A stretch of 6,138 bases of DNA from Actinomycetota bacterium (GTDB lineage Bacteria > Actinomycetota > UBA4738 > HRBIN12), in contig SIRV01000251.1 in NCBI GenBank assembly GCA_004366195.1, forward strand, positions 1 to 6,138, written 5' to 3'. The position numbers and the translations under genes are program-made. The notes below the pieces were generated by a model, which was given only the letters and a program-made list of their open reading frames with translations, was not told the DNA's origin and did no database searches. Shown here piece after piece: positions 1 through 5,270 of this stretch (the first letter of the stretch is position 1; each line of letters opens with the position of its first letter).

Positions 1-1
1 G

Positions 2-325
2 AACTACGGCGCGGGGACCTCCTTCGTGGTCGGGACGATCCACGGCATCGGCGCAGAGACCCCGACCCAGGTGCTGATCTTCCTGGCGGCGACGGGCGTC
101 GGCGGGACCGCCGTCGGCGTGCTGCTGCTGCTCGTGTTCCTGGCCGGCCTCCTCACGAGCAACACCGGGATCGCGCTGGCCGCGACCTACGGCTTCCTCG
201 CCGCCGGCAAGAGCTGGCGGCTGTACGTCGCCGTCGCCGTGGTGACGGGGATCTTCAGCCTGACGGTGGGGTCGCTGTTCCTCCTCGGCAGGGGCACCCT
301 GCTGCCGGCGTTCTTCGGCGGCTGA
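2..325 (+). CDS. C-terminal part of a polytopic membrane protein, NiCoT/NicO-like metal permease (partial)
   Basis: The reading frame is open from the first bases of the window to the TGA at 323-325, giving 107 residues; the true start lies to the left. A GTG at 26 is in frame, but the coding sequence continues upstream of it, so it is not treated as the start. The visible part has about three hydrophobic spans (roughly residues 24-50, 52-65 and 77-98). Residues 14-24 read HGIGAETPTQV, which lines up column by column with the GLGFDTATEI signature of nickel/cobalt permeases of the HoxN/NicO type (G-x-G-x-D/E-T-x-T-E/Q). The family call is inferred from this one motif and the hydrophobic layout. 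The HX4DH metal-selectivity motif would be in the missing N-terminal half, so substrate cannot be judged. It converges on the multicopper oxidase, with 170 nt between the stops. Confidence 0.55.
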   Translation, partial: NYGAGTSFVVGTIHGIGAETPTQVLIFLAATGVGGTAVGVLLLLVFLAGLLTSNTGIALAATYGFLAAGKSWRLYVAVAVVTGIFSLTVGSLFLLGRGTLLPAFFGG

Positions 326-347
326 GGAACGGCGGGGATCGGCCCGT

Positions 348-375
348 CTCCCCCGCGGACCCTCCCCCGCGGACC
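348..375. repeat. 14-bp perfect tandem duplication
   Basis: The 14-mer CTCCCCCGCGGACC occurs twice with no spacer, at 348-361 and 362-375, in the gap between two convergent genes. It is seen directly. It is most simply a replication-slippage duplication in GC-rich noncoding DNA; no function is claimed. Confidence 0.8.
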
Positions 376-393
376 GGCTTCCTCCCGACGAGG

Positions 394-425
394 GCCACGG
401 GACCGGCTCCGTCGAGCTCCGTGGC
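394..425. terminator. Weak inverted repeat in convergent gap, possible terminator
   Basis: GCCACGG at 394-400 pairs with CCGTGGC at 419-425, a 7-bp stem with an 18-nt loop. A second 8-bp pair (GGCCAGGC at 429-436, GCCTGGCC at 471-478) lies next to it with a 34-nt loop. Both sit between two genes whose stops face each other, where a bidirectional terminator is expected. There is no T tract and the loops are long, so the structural evidence is poor; the position is the main argument. Confidence 0.2.
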
Positions 426-495
426 GCCGGCCAGGCCGAACCCCGCCCGTCCTCACCCGCCACCGGAGATGCCTGGCCTGAGGTGGGTGCCGCGC

Positions 496-1029
496 TCAGG
501 GCGCGACCGTCAGCACGGTCTGCATGCCCGCCTCCGCGTGATAGATGTTGTGGCAGTGGAGCGCCCAACGGCCGGGGTTGTCCGCGATGAACTCGATCGC
601 CACCCGACCGCTCGCTGGGACGATCACCGTGTCCTTGCGCGGGCCCGCGACGCCCCCCGGGGCGAGCACCTGGAACGTCGTGCCGTGCAGGTGGATCGGG
701 TGCCACATGGACGTTCGGTTGTCCAGGACCAGACGGACCCGTTCGCCTTGCTGAACCGAGAGCTCACCGCCCCCGACCACCTCGATGCCCCATCGGTAGG
801 CGGCCATGTCGCCGGTGAGGGCCAGCTCGTAGGTTCGGTCGGGGCGTCCGGCCGGGAGCGACGTCTCCGCGGTGGCCGACAGATCCTCCGGGCCGAGCAG
901 GCGCCCCCGGAGCTCCGGGACGTCCACCTCCGGGCCGGGCAGCGGGCCGGCGCCGGTTCGGAGCACCGCCAGGGCGCGGCCGCCCTTGCCCTCCGCCTCG
1001 GCCACGAGGGGGAACACCCCCTCGGCCGC
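496..1029 (-). CDS. Multicopper oxidase, C-terminal fragment
   Basis: This frame is open from just after a TGA at 1030-1032 to the stop at 496-498 (about 177 codons), with only a GTG at 1017 as a possible start and no convincing ribosome site, so it is read as the displaced second part of the oxidase. Counting from that GTG, residues 1-20 (VFPLVAEAEGKGG and on) finish cupredoxin domain 2. Domain 3 starts at about residue 62 and carries HPIHLH at 106-111 and HCHNIYHAEAGM at 154-165. Those supply the type 1 ligands (His, Cys, His and axial Met) and the remaining type 2/3 histidines. Every key residue is intact and the sequence shows no other decay, which fits a recent lesion or a sequence error. 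Confidence 0.8.
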   Translation of the reverse strand, partial: AAEGVFPLVAEAEGKGGRALAVLRTGAGPLPGPEVDVPELRGRLLGPEDLSATAETSLPAGRPDRTYELALTGDMAAYRWGIEVVGGGELSVQQGERVRLVLDNRTSMWHPIHLHGTTFQVLAPGGVAGPRKDTVIVPASGRVAIEFIADNPGRWALHCHNIYHAEAGMQTVLTVAP

Positions 1030-1979
1030 TCACCCATGCCGAGCAGGATGGCGTCCGTCCGCGTGGGGCTCACCGGGAAGCCGTCGGTCGCCACCACGGT
1101 CAGGTCCGAGCCCCTCACGGCCACGCGGAAGGGCGTGTCCGAGCCCGCGTTGACCAGACGGAGGCGGACCTGCTCACCCAACCCGACATCGAACACCGGC
1201 GGGTCCGTTGGCGGCCGCCCGTTCACCACGTAGAGGGGGTAGTCGACGTCCCCGGTGTCGTCGCCCAAAGGACCCTCCGAGGTCCGGGCACCGGTGGCGG
1301 CCCCCATCGTCACCTCGGCGGCCTGGCCGGTCCCCATGCCCGGCATGTCCTCCATCCCCTCCATGCCCTCCATGCCCTCCATGCCCTCCATCTCGGAGCC
1401 CCCACCCTGGAGGCGTTCCAGGACCTCGTCAGGGCTCCCGCCGATCCCGTCGATCCAGTCGTCGAGCATGAGGGTGATCTCACGGTCGTACCTCCCGGCT
1501 TCCGCCGGGTCCTCGACGATCAGCGGAGCGTACAGGCCCGTATCGAGCTGGGTGCCGGTGTGCGGGTGGTAGAAGTAGGTCCCCGGGTCTGGCGCGGTGA
1601 ACTCGTAGACGAACGCCGCTCCCGGAGCGATGGGCTGCTGGGTCAGGCCCGGGACGCCGTCCATCTCATTGACGATCGCGATCCCATGCCAGTGGATCGT
1701 GAGGGGCTGGGGTAGCTCGTTCAGGACCTCGACCCGTACGAGCTCGCCAGCCCGGATCCTGATCTCGGGTCCGGGAACCTGTCCGTTGAACGCCCAGGTC
1801 TGGACGGCGGTGCCGTCCAGCTCGATCGTGGCGGGTGCCGCCGTGAGTCGGAACAGCCCCACGGCAGATCCGGTCGGTCCCCGCTCCGCCACATCTCCGC
1901 TCCGCAGGCCGAGGAACGCCGCCGCGCCGGCCACGACCACCACCACCACCACCGCAGCGACGATCGTTCGTGATGCCAT
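624..1979 (-). CDS. Multicopper oxidase, N-terminal fragment with out-of-frame tail
   Basis: The frame from ATG 1979 stays open to a stop at 624-626, but only residues 1-318 (down to 1026) are oxidase; what follows is Arg/Pro/Ser-rich read-through in the wrong frame. Residues 4-25 form a hydrophobic signal or membrane anchor with seven consecutive valines; there is no twin-arginine motif, so Sec export is likely. Cupredoxin domain 1 spans about 42-157, with copper ligands in HWHG (H96, H98) and YHPH (H138, H140). Residues 197-215 are a Met-rich stretch of MEG repeats. Domain 2 follows from about 246 and is cut at MGER 315-318. An enzyme made from this fragment alone would lack the type 1 copper site. 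The SD GGAGGTG at 1984-1990 makes this start secure. Confidence 0.8.
   Translation of the reverse strand: MASRTIVAAVVVVVVVAGAAAFLGLRSGDVAERGPTGSAVGLFRLTAAPATIELDGTAVQTWAFNGQVPGPEIRIRAGELVRVEVLNELPQPLTIHWHGIAIVNEMDGVPGLTQQPIAPGAAFVYEFTAPDPGTYFYHPHTGTQLDTGLYAPLIVEDPAEAGRYDREITLMLDDWIDGIGGSPDEVLERLQGGGSEMEGMEGMEGMEGMEDMPGMGTGQAAEVTMGAATGARTSEGPLGDDTGDVDYPLYVVNGRPPTDPPVFDVGLGEQVRLRLVNAGSDTPFRVAVRGSDLTVVATDGFPVSPTRTDAILLGMGERPRGCSPSWPRRRARAAAPWRCSEPAPARCPARRWTSRSSGGACSARRICRPPRRRRSRPDAPTEPTSWPSPATWPPTDGASRWSGAVSSRFSKANGSVWSWTTERPCGTRSTCTARRSRCSPRGASRARARTR
1020..1031 (-). other. Frame-break point in the multicopper oxidase
   Basis: On the minus strand the first frame reads MGER up to 1026, then loses homology; the second frame starts EGVFPLVA from about 1023, with a stop at 1030-1032 just upstream. 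Only two bases lie between the last good codon of one frame and the first of the other. Multicopper oxidases usually have a YDVLV-type strand between GER and this segment, so several residues are absent as well as the frame. A run of five C (1017-1021, plus strand) is next to the break. Confidence 0.75.
1335..1391 (-). repeat. 9-bp tandem repeat encoding a Met-rich MEG loop
   Basis: The unit CCCTCCATG (plus strand) is repeated exactly at 1357-1365, 1366-1374 and 1375-1383, with degenerate copies on each side. It encodes Met-Glu-Gly triplets, so that residues 197-215 of the oxidase have Met at every third position (197, 200, 203, 206, 209, 212, 215). Met-rich insertions near the substrate site of CueO-type oxidases bind Cu(I). 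The in-frame 9-bp unit allows the loop to gain or lose triplets without frame loss. Confidence 0.85.
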
Positions 1980-1983
1980 CACG

Positions 1984-1990
1984 CACCTCC
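1984..1990 (-). promoter_or_regulatory. Ribosome binding site of the multicopper oxidase
   Basis: The minus strand reads GGAGGTG at 1990-1984, 4 nt before the ATG at 1979-1977 (6 nt counted from GGAGG). It is a near-perfect SD and fixes the start at 1979 against open frame continuing further upstream. Confidence 0.85.
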
Positions 1991-2100
1991 AGGATCCGAT
2001 CCCCCACCGCCCCCGCCGACCGCAACCGACGAGGGATCCCCGCGTGCCGCGAGGTCCGGGGAGGCTAGGGAGCCGTCGTGCGGATCGCATGGAGAGGCCA

Positions 2101-2116
2101 TGAAGAAGGCGTGAAC
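2101..2116. promoter_or_regulatory. Direct-repeat site TGAAG-N6-TGAAC (site A), possible response-regulator box
   Basis: TGAAG at 2101-2105 and TGAAC at 2112-2116 are 11 bp apart, one helical turn, as in OmpR/PhoB-family operators. It lies 122 bp upstream of the oxidase start and 72 bp upstream of the 2188 start, in the divergent control region. The same architecture recurs at 5272-5287. No single promoter is obvious for the oxidase; a TAGCCT at 2067-2062 (minus strand) is the only -10-like hexamer noticed. The binding role is inference from spacing and context. Confidence 0.35.
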
Positions 2117-2131
2117 GGAAGCTCCGCGGCG

Positions 2132-2143
2132 CGAGGGCCCTCG
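2132..2143. repeat. 12-bp perfect palindrome in the divergent control region
   Basis: CGAGGGCCCTCG is its own reverse complement. It sits between direct-repeat site A and the 2188 gene and could be a dimer-binding operator. In DNA this GC-rich, such a palindrome can also arise by chance, and no known operator consensus was recognised. Confidence 0.3.
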
Positions 2144-2187
2144 GGGTCCGCCCTCCCCGGGCCGGGCAGGAAGCGAGCCGTTCGCCG

Positions 2188-2676
2188 ATGACCGGCGCGC
2201 ATATACTCCGCGGCATCGTGGATCGGTCGATCGTTCGCACCATGGCGGGGATGGGGACGGGCTACTGGCTCCGAGCCGGTGCCATCGCCATCGCGGGCGC
2301 GGCGGTCATCGCCGTCCCGACGAGGCTGATCCCGAACGGGCTGTTCGCCCGCATGACCCCCACCCGACCGCTGGACTACGTCTTCCTCGTCGTCTCATCG
2401 CTCCTCCTGGGTCTGACCCTGGCGGCCCGTCCCGGCGTTCGCGGTGGCGAGCGGCGCGCGATCGCGGGCGGCGTGGGGACGTACCTCGCGGTCGGCTGTC
2501 CGATCTGCAACAAGCTGGTGGTCGCGCTCCTCGGGACGAGCGGCGCCCTCACGTACTTCGCGCCGCTCCAACCCATCCTCGGGGCCGGGGCGGTGGCCCT
2601 GTTGGCGTTCGCCCTCCGTAGTCGGCTCCGAGCCCTGACCGAGCCGAGCTGCCGGGTTCCGCAGGAGGTCGGGTGA
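2188..2676 (+). CDS. Four-helix membrane protein with CPICNK motif, unknown function
   Basis: The product has up to 162 residues with about four hydrophobic helices (roughly 28-46, 62-81, 94-117, 125-145). A conserved-looking block IPNGLFARMTPTRP lies between helices 1 and 2. The third helix carries GCPICNK (C104, C107), a CxxC pair within or at the edge of the membrane that could bind a metal ion or cycle as a dithiol. The specific family was not recognised with certainty. The start is uncertain. ATG 2188 has an AGGAAG at 2169-2174, 13 nt away. ATG 2242 or 2251 would begin just before helix 1 and would place the TATACT at 2202-2207 in the promoter. The stop overlaps the rhodanese start (GTGA), so the two proteins are translationally coupled and probably work together, possibly in envelope thiol or sulfur transfer. 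Confidence 0.75.
   Translation: MTGAHILRGIVDRSIVRTMAGMGTGYWLRAGAIAIAGAAVIAVPTRLIPNGLFARMTPTRPLDYVFLVVSSLLLGLTLAARPGVRGGERRAIAGGVGTYLAVGCPICNKLVVALLGTSGALTYFAPLQPILGAGAVALLAFALRSRLRALTEPSCRVPQEVG
2202..2207 (+). promoter_or_regulatory. Candidate -10 element TATACT
   Basis: TATACT matches five of six bases of the sigma-70 -10 consensus and stands out as an AT-rich island in very GC-rich DNA. A -35 match upstream is poor (TTCGCC at 2181, 15-bp spacing). If used, transcription would start near 2214, after ATG 2188, and the membrane protein would begin at 2218 (GTG), 2242 or 2251. Confidence 0.35.
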
Positions 2677-3116
2677 GGACGTCGAAGCTGGTGGGCATCG
2701 CGGCGGCGCTGCTCGTCGCCGTCGCCGCCTCGCTGGTGTTCGTCCTCGGATCGCGAACCGGCGATGGGGCCGGGGGGCCGAGGGCGTGGACGGACGTCTC
2801 GCCCGAACGGCTCGCCGGGATGCTCGCCGAGGGCGATCCCTTCGTGGTGAACGTCCACGTCCCCTACGAGGGCGAGATCCCCGGCACCGACGCCTTCATC
2901 CCGTACGACGAGATCGGGGCCCGCCTTGCCGAGCTCCCCTCGGACCGCGGGGCGGACATCGTCCTCTACTGCCGGAGCGGGCGGATGTCGACCGAGGCGG
3001 CTCGCGCCCTGGTGGCGGAGGGGTACACGAGCGTCTACAACCTCGCCGGCGGCTTCGAAGCCTGGGGGGCGGCGGGTTACGAGCTCCTCCGGCGCGAGGG
3101 CGTGCCCGGCGCGTGA
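2673..3116 (+). CDS. Membrane-anchored or exported single-domain rhodanese
   Basis: This 147-residue protein starts at a GTG that overlaps the preceding stop by 4 nt (GTGA). Residues 5-26 are a hydrophobic signal or anchor, so the rhodanese domain (about 38-140) lies outside the cytoplasm. The active-site loop is C100-RSGRM, with the conserved Tyr before the Cys (LYCRSGRMS) and the C-terminal NLAGGFEAW motif, so the sulfur-carrying cysteine is intact. The six-residue loop is typical of sulfurtransferases, not of Cdc25-type phosphatases. The segment VNVHVPYEGEIPGTDAFIPYDE is the usual substrate-side block. Rhodaneses carry a persulfide on the cysteine and pass it to thiols, cyanide or proteins. 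Here the partner is probably the CPICNK membrane protein, which may supply or take up reducing equivalents or sulfur. Confidence 0.9.
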   Translation: MRTSKLVGIAAALLVAVAASLVFVLGSRTGDGAGGPRAWTDVSPERLAGMLAEGDPFVVNVHVPYEGEIPGTDAFIPYDEIGARLAELPSDRGADIVLYCRSGRMSTEAARALVAEGYTSVYNLAGGFEAWGAAGYELLRREGVPGA

Positions 3117-3198
3117 CGGGGCCCCGCCTCCTCCGGTCGGACGCGGCGCGACGTGCTGAACCGCTTCCTACGGGATGTCGTATGAAGACCGGACGCGC

Positions 3199-3207
3199 TG
3201 CTACCCT
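3199..3207 (+). promoter_or_regulatory. Candidate extended -10 promoter of the phosphatase gene
   Basis: TGCTACCCT fits an extended -10 (TG-N-TANNNT) and would start transcription near 3214, leaving a very short leader before ATG 3223. There is no good -35. It is consistent with choosing 3223 over the upstream in-frame ATG at 3175. Confidence 0.25.
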
Positions 3208-3211
3208 GGCC

Positions 3212-3216
3212 AGGTG
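3212..3216 (+). promoter_or_regulatory. Ribosome binding site deciding the phosphatase start
   Basis: AGGTG lies 6 nt before ATG 3223. The in-frame ATG at 3175 has no such site, and its extra 16 residues would sit in front of a Tat signal. Confidence 0.6.
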
Positions 3217-3222
3217 TTCCAC

Positions 3223-4941
3223 ATGAGCCCGAACCGCCCCCTCGCTCGACGCGATTTCCTGCGGCTCTCCGCCGGGTCGGCGGCGGCCGCCCTCCTCGCC
3301 GCCTGCACCCGATCGGGAGCGGTCACCGGCGGTGGCGCAGGGCCGACGGGGAGCACGGGGCCCACCCTCCTGTCCCCCACCGACCCCATGGTCGAGATGG
3401 CGTGCGGCCTGCCTCCGAGATGGATCCGTCGGATCGCGCGCGGGTACCACCCCCAGCGCAGCGCCGAGCTCCAGATCCTTCCGAAGGCGCCGAACTTCGT
3501 GGGCGACGGCCTCCCCCACGTGGGTCCCTGGGACTACACGTCCTTGGTCCCGATGTTCTGGTACGGGCCGGGGTTCATCGAGCCGCTCGGCGTGGTCGAC
3601 CGGCGCGCGACGCTGGCGGACATCGCGCCCACGTGGGCGCGGCTCCTCGGCATCGACCTCCCCACGACGGAGGGTCGACCGCTCACCGAGGTGCTCGTGC
3701 CCGCGGAGCGCCGCACGGGCGCGCCTCGCCTCATCGTGACGCTCGTGTGGGACGGCGCCGGCCGCAACGTGCTCGACGCGTGGCCCGGCCAGTGGCCGAA
3801 CCTGCGCTCGCTCATCCCCCAGGGCGCGTGGATCGAGGGCGCGGAGGTCGGCTCGAGTCCGACCAGCACGGCCCAGATCCACGCCACGATGGGAACCGGG
3901 GTCTTCCCCAGGACGCACGGCGTCGTCGGCCACAGCCTTCGGATCGACGGGCGGATCGTCGCCCCGTGGAAGAGCGGGCCGGGCGTCATGCTCCTGCCGT
4001 CCCTGGCCGACCGGTACGCGGAGGCGACGGGCGGCCGGAGCGCCGCCGGCATGATCGCGACCGTCGCGATCCACCTCGGGATGCTCGGCAAGGGCGCCGC
4101 ATGGCGGGACAACCCGAAGCCGCTCGTCGTCCTGCGGGAGGCTCCGAACGCCGAGACGCTGGGGGCGGAGGGCCCGGCCTGGAACCTCCCCGAGCTCCTG
4201 CAGCAGTGGTACCGGTTCCCCGACTACGCCAACGATCTCCCCGCCCTCGCCACCTACTTCGCCGAGCTCGACCGCCGCGACGGGGTCGCGGACGGCCTCT
4301 GGCGCGGGAACGGCCTCGCCGATGAGGTGCTCGAGGGCGGGTTCGAGTCGCCGGCGCGGATCCCGTACCAGACCCGGCTCGTGGAGGAGGTCGTGGCGAG
4401 GGAGGGGTTCGGCACGCACGATGCCACGGACCTCCTGTACCTGAACTACAAGGTGATCGACATGGTCGGCCACATCTGGAGCATGAACAGCCCCCAGATG
4501 CGCGACTCCGTCCAGATGCAGGACGAGTACCTCCCCGTGCTGATCGACATCCTCGACCGCTACGTCGGCGAGGGGCGGTGGGCCATGGTCCTCACGTCCG
4601 ATCACGGATCCACCCCGAGCCCCCGCGTGAGCGGCGCCTTCCAGATCTCCGGGAGCAGGCTCGCCCAGGCCATCAACGAGACCTTCGGGCGCGAGGGAGC
4701 TCCGGTGGTCGAACAGGTGAAGCAGACCGAGATCTTCATGGACGAGGAGCGACTCGCCGAGAACGGCGCCACGCTCCGGGACGTGGCGGAGTTCGTCCTG
4801 ACGCTCACGCAGTCGGAGCTGGAGAGCCCGGGGGTCTCCGTCGTCACCAACCCTCACGCGAAGGTGTTCGAGGCCGCCTTCCCCTCGGCAGACAGCCCCG
4901 CGGTCCCCTGCGCCGGCGCGGGGTGCGCGGCGGGCCCCTGA
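3223..4941 (+). CDS. Tat-exported lipoprotein of the alkaline phosphatase/phosphodiesterase superfamily, apparently circularly permuted
   Basis: The product has 572 residues. RRDFLRLS (9-16), a hydrophobic stretch and the lipobox LAAC (C28) make a Tat lipoprotein signal, so the folded enzyme is anchored outside the membrane; a Gly/Thr linker follows. The catalytic core matches the phosphodiesterase/nucleotide pyrophosphatase group. D177 in VWDG is the first metal ligand. T216 in SPTSTAQIHATMGTG is the likely nucleophile, followed by FPRTHGVVGHS. D413 and H417 are in VIDMVGH, and D460-H461 in SDHG. It should hydrolyse phosphate mono- or diesters with two metal ions; the substrate is unknown. 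Residues 62-160 (RSAELQILPKAP, then LPHVGPWDY, VPMFWYGPGF, DIAPTWARLLGI, EGRPLTEVL) look like the segment that normally closes this fold after SDHG. Here it comes before D177, and the C-terminus lacks it. H99 may therefore be the last metal ligand. The tail after 555 is low complexity. Confidence 0.85.
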   Translation: MSPNRPLARRDFLRLSAGSAAAALLAACTRSGAVTGGGAGPTGSTGPTLLSPTDPMVEMACGLPPRWIRRIARGYHPQRSAELQILPKAPNFVGDGLPHVGPWDYTSLVPMFWYGPGFIEPLGVVDRRATLADIAPTWARLLGIDLPTTEGRPLTEVLVPAERRTGAPRLIVTLVWDGAGRNVLDAWPGQWPNLRSLIPQGAWIEGAEVGSSPTSTAQIHATMGTGVFPRTHGVVGHSLRIDGRIVAPWKSGPGVMLLPSLADRYAEATGGRSAAGMIATVAIHLGMLGKGAAWRDNPKPLVVLREAPNAETLGAEGPAWNLPELLQQWYRFPDYANDLPALATYFAELDRRDGVADGLWRGNGLADEVLEGGFESPARIPYQTRLVEEVVAREGFGTHDATDLLYLNYKVIDMVGHIWSMNSPQMRDSVQMQDEYLPVLIDILDRYVGEGRWAMVLTSDHGSTPSPRVSGAFQISGSRLAQAINETFGREGAPVVEQVKQTEIFMDEERLAENGATLRDVAEFVLTLTQSELESPGVSVVTNPHAKVFEAAFPSADSPAVPCAGAGCAAGP

Positions 4942-4952
4942 GGCAAGGCGGC

Positions 4953-4975
4953 GCGGTCGCTCGGTCCCCGGCCGC
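4953..4975. terminator. Weak hairpin between convergent stops
   Basis: GCGGTC at 4953-4958 can pair with GGCCGC at 4970-4975 (six pairs, one of them G-T) around an 11-nt loop. It lies in the 33-nt gap between the phosphatase stop and the stop of the minus-strand small protein. No T tract follows; the location is the main support. Confidence 0.2.
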
Positions 4976-5208
4976 TACCCCGCGTGCCCGTCCTGACGGG
5001 TGGGTGCGTCCTCGGTCGCCCGTGATGGGCCTCCGTGGCCGTGCCCCCCGCGGTGCATCCCGCTCATCATCAGAGGACAGAGCAGCAGGATGCCCAGGAA
5101 CAGCAGCGTTCCGAGCGGCACCTCGAAGAGCGTCACGGCGACGATGGCTCCCGCCGTCACGAGCGCGATCAGCGCGAGCCCCCGCCCGAAGCTCGAGCCT
5201 CGCTCCAT
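4975..5208 (-). CDS. Small His/Met-rich membrane protein (DUF2933-like)
   Basis: This 77-residue protein starts at ATG 5208, chosen because GGAGG lies 3 nt upstream (5216-5212, minus strand); longer in-frame starts add only a hydrophilic Gly/Arg-rich leader. Residues 10-30 and 33-48 are hydrophobic and form one hairpin or two helices. They are followed by CPLMMSGMHRGGHGHGG (44-60), a cluster of one Cys, three Met and three His that can bind metal, and then a polar tail ending in HAG. The layout recalls the short DUF2933-type proteins often seen beside copper and heavy-metal genes; this assignment is from memory of the motif and is tentative. It follows the sensor kinase on the same strand after 211 nt, but probably has its own promoter. 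Confidence 0.65.
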   Translation of the reverse strand: MERGSSFGRGLALIALVTAGAIVAVTLFEVPLGTLLFLGILLLCPLMMSGMHRGGHGHGGPSRATEDAPTRQDGHAG

Positions 5209-5254
5209 GGTCCTCCCCCTTCCCCCCGGATCTCCCGCCGCGTCGCAGCCTCCG

Positions 5255-5260
5255 ATGTAG
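5255..5260 (-). promoter_or_regulatory. Candidate -10 (TACATC) of the small membrane protein gene
   Basis: The minus strand reads TACATC at 5260-5255, about 50 nt before the ATG at 5208. The expected -35 position falls inside the direct repeats at 5271-5289, the arrangement seen where a PhoB-type activator replaces a -35 element. The hexamer itself is a weak match. Confidence 0.25.
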
Positions 5261-5270
5261 CGGGGCCCGG

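Larger units (their letters stand above)
496..1979 (-). pseudogene. Exported multicopper oxidase, interrupted by a frame break
   Basis: This is the whole locus of a three-domain cupredoxin multicopper oxidase of the CueO/laccase type. Such enzymes oxidise Cu(I), metals or phenols at a type 1 copper and reduce oxygen to water at a trinuclear centre. Frame one runs from ATG 1979 to about 1026 (318 residues, ending in MGER); frame two covers about 1029 to the TGA at 496-498. The span of 1484 nt is not a multiple of three. All four copper-ligand blocks are present: HWHG and HPH in the first part, HPIHLH and HCHNIYHAEAGM in the second. Relatives commonly read GERYDVLV just where the frames change, and that block is missing here, so the lesion looks like a short deletion of about 19-22 nt rather than a single lost base. 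It may be a real mutation or an assembly or sequencing error. The start is supported by a strong SD. The oxidase is read divergently from the 2188 gene. Confidence 0.85.

Noticed and set aside
1015..1032. Programmed ribosomal frameshift in the oxidase
   Set aside because: There is no slippery heptamer or downstream structure that stands out, the second frame has a stop immediately upstream, and homologous residues appear to be missing, so a deletion or sequence error is preferred.
421..1233. Plus-strand open frame opposite the multicopper oxidase
   Set aside because: It overlaps the copper-ligand coding region antisense and its Arg/Pro-rich product has no domain; a shadow frame.
1934..1953. 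CAC/GTG triplet run as a regulatory microsatellite
   Set aside because: It encodes the poly-valine core of the oxidase signal segment and is explained by coding of a hydrophobic stretch.
1984..2030. CsoR- or CopY-like copper operator upstream of the oxidase
   Set aside because: The C-rich tracts here are not arranged as the inverted G/C tracts of CsoR sites, and no TACANNTGTA-like box is present.
3117..3126. Palindrome CGGGGCCCCG right after the rhodanese stop as a terminator
   Set aside because: It has no loop and no T tract; a 10-bp GC palindrome is not unusual at this base composition.
3175..3222. Upstream start ATG 3175 for the phosphatase
   Set aside because: It would add 16 residues before the Tat signal and has no good ribosome site, while ATG 3223 has AGGTG at proper spacing.
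2896..4857. Long minus-strand open frame opposite the rhodanese and phosphatase genes
   Set aside because: It is antisense to genes with clear catalytic motifs. Its product is Arg/Gly/Asp/Val/His-rich without a recognisable domain, typical of a shadow frame in GC-rich DNA.
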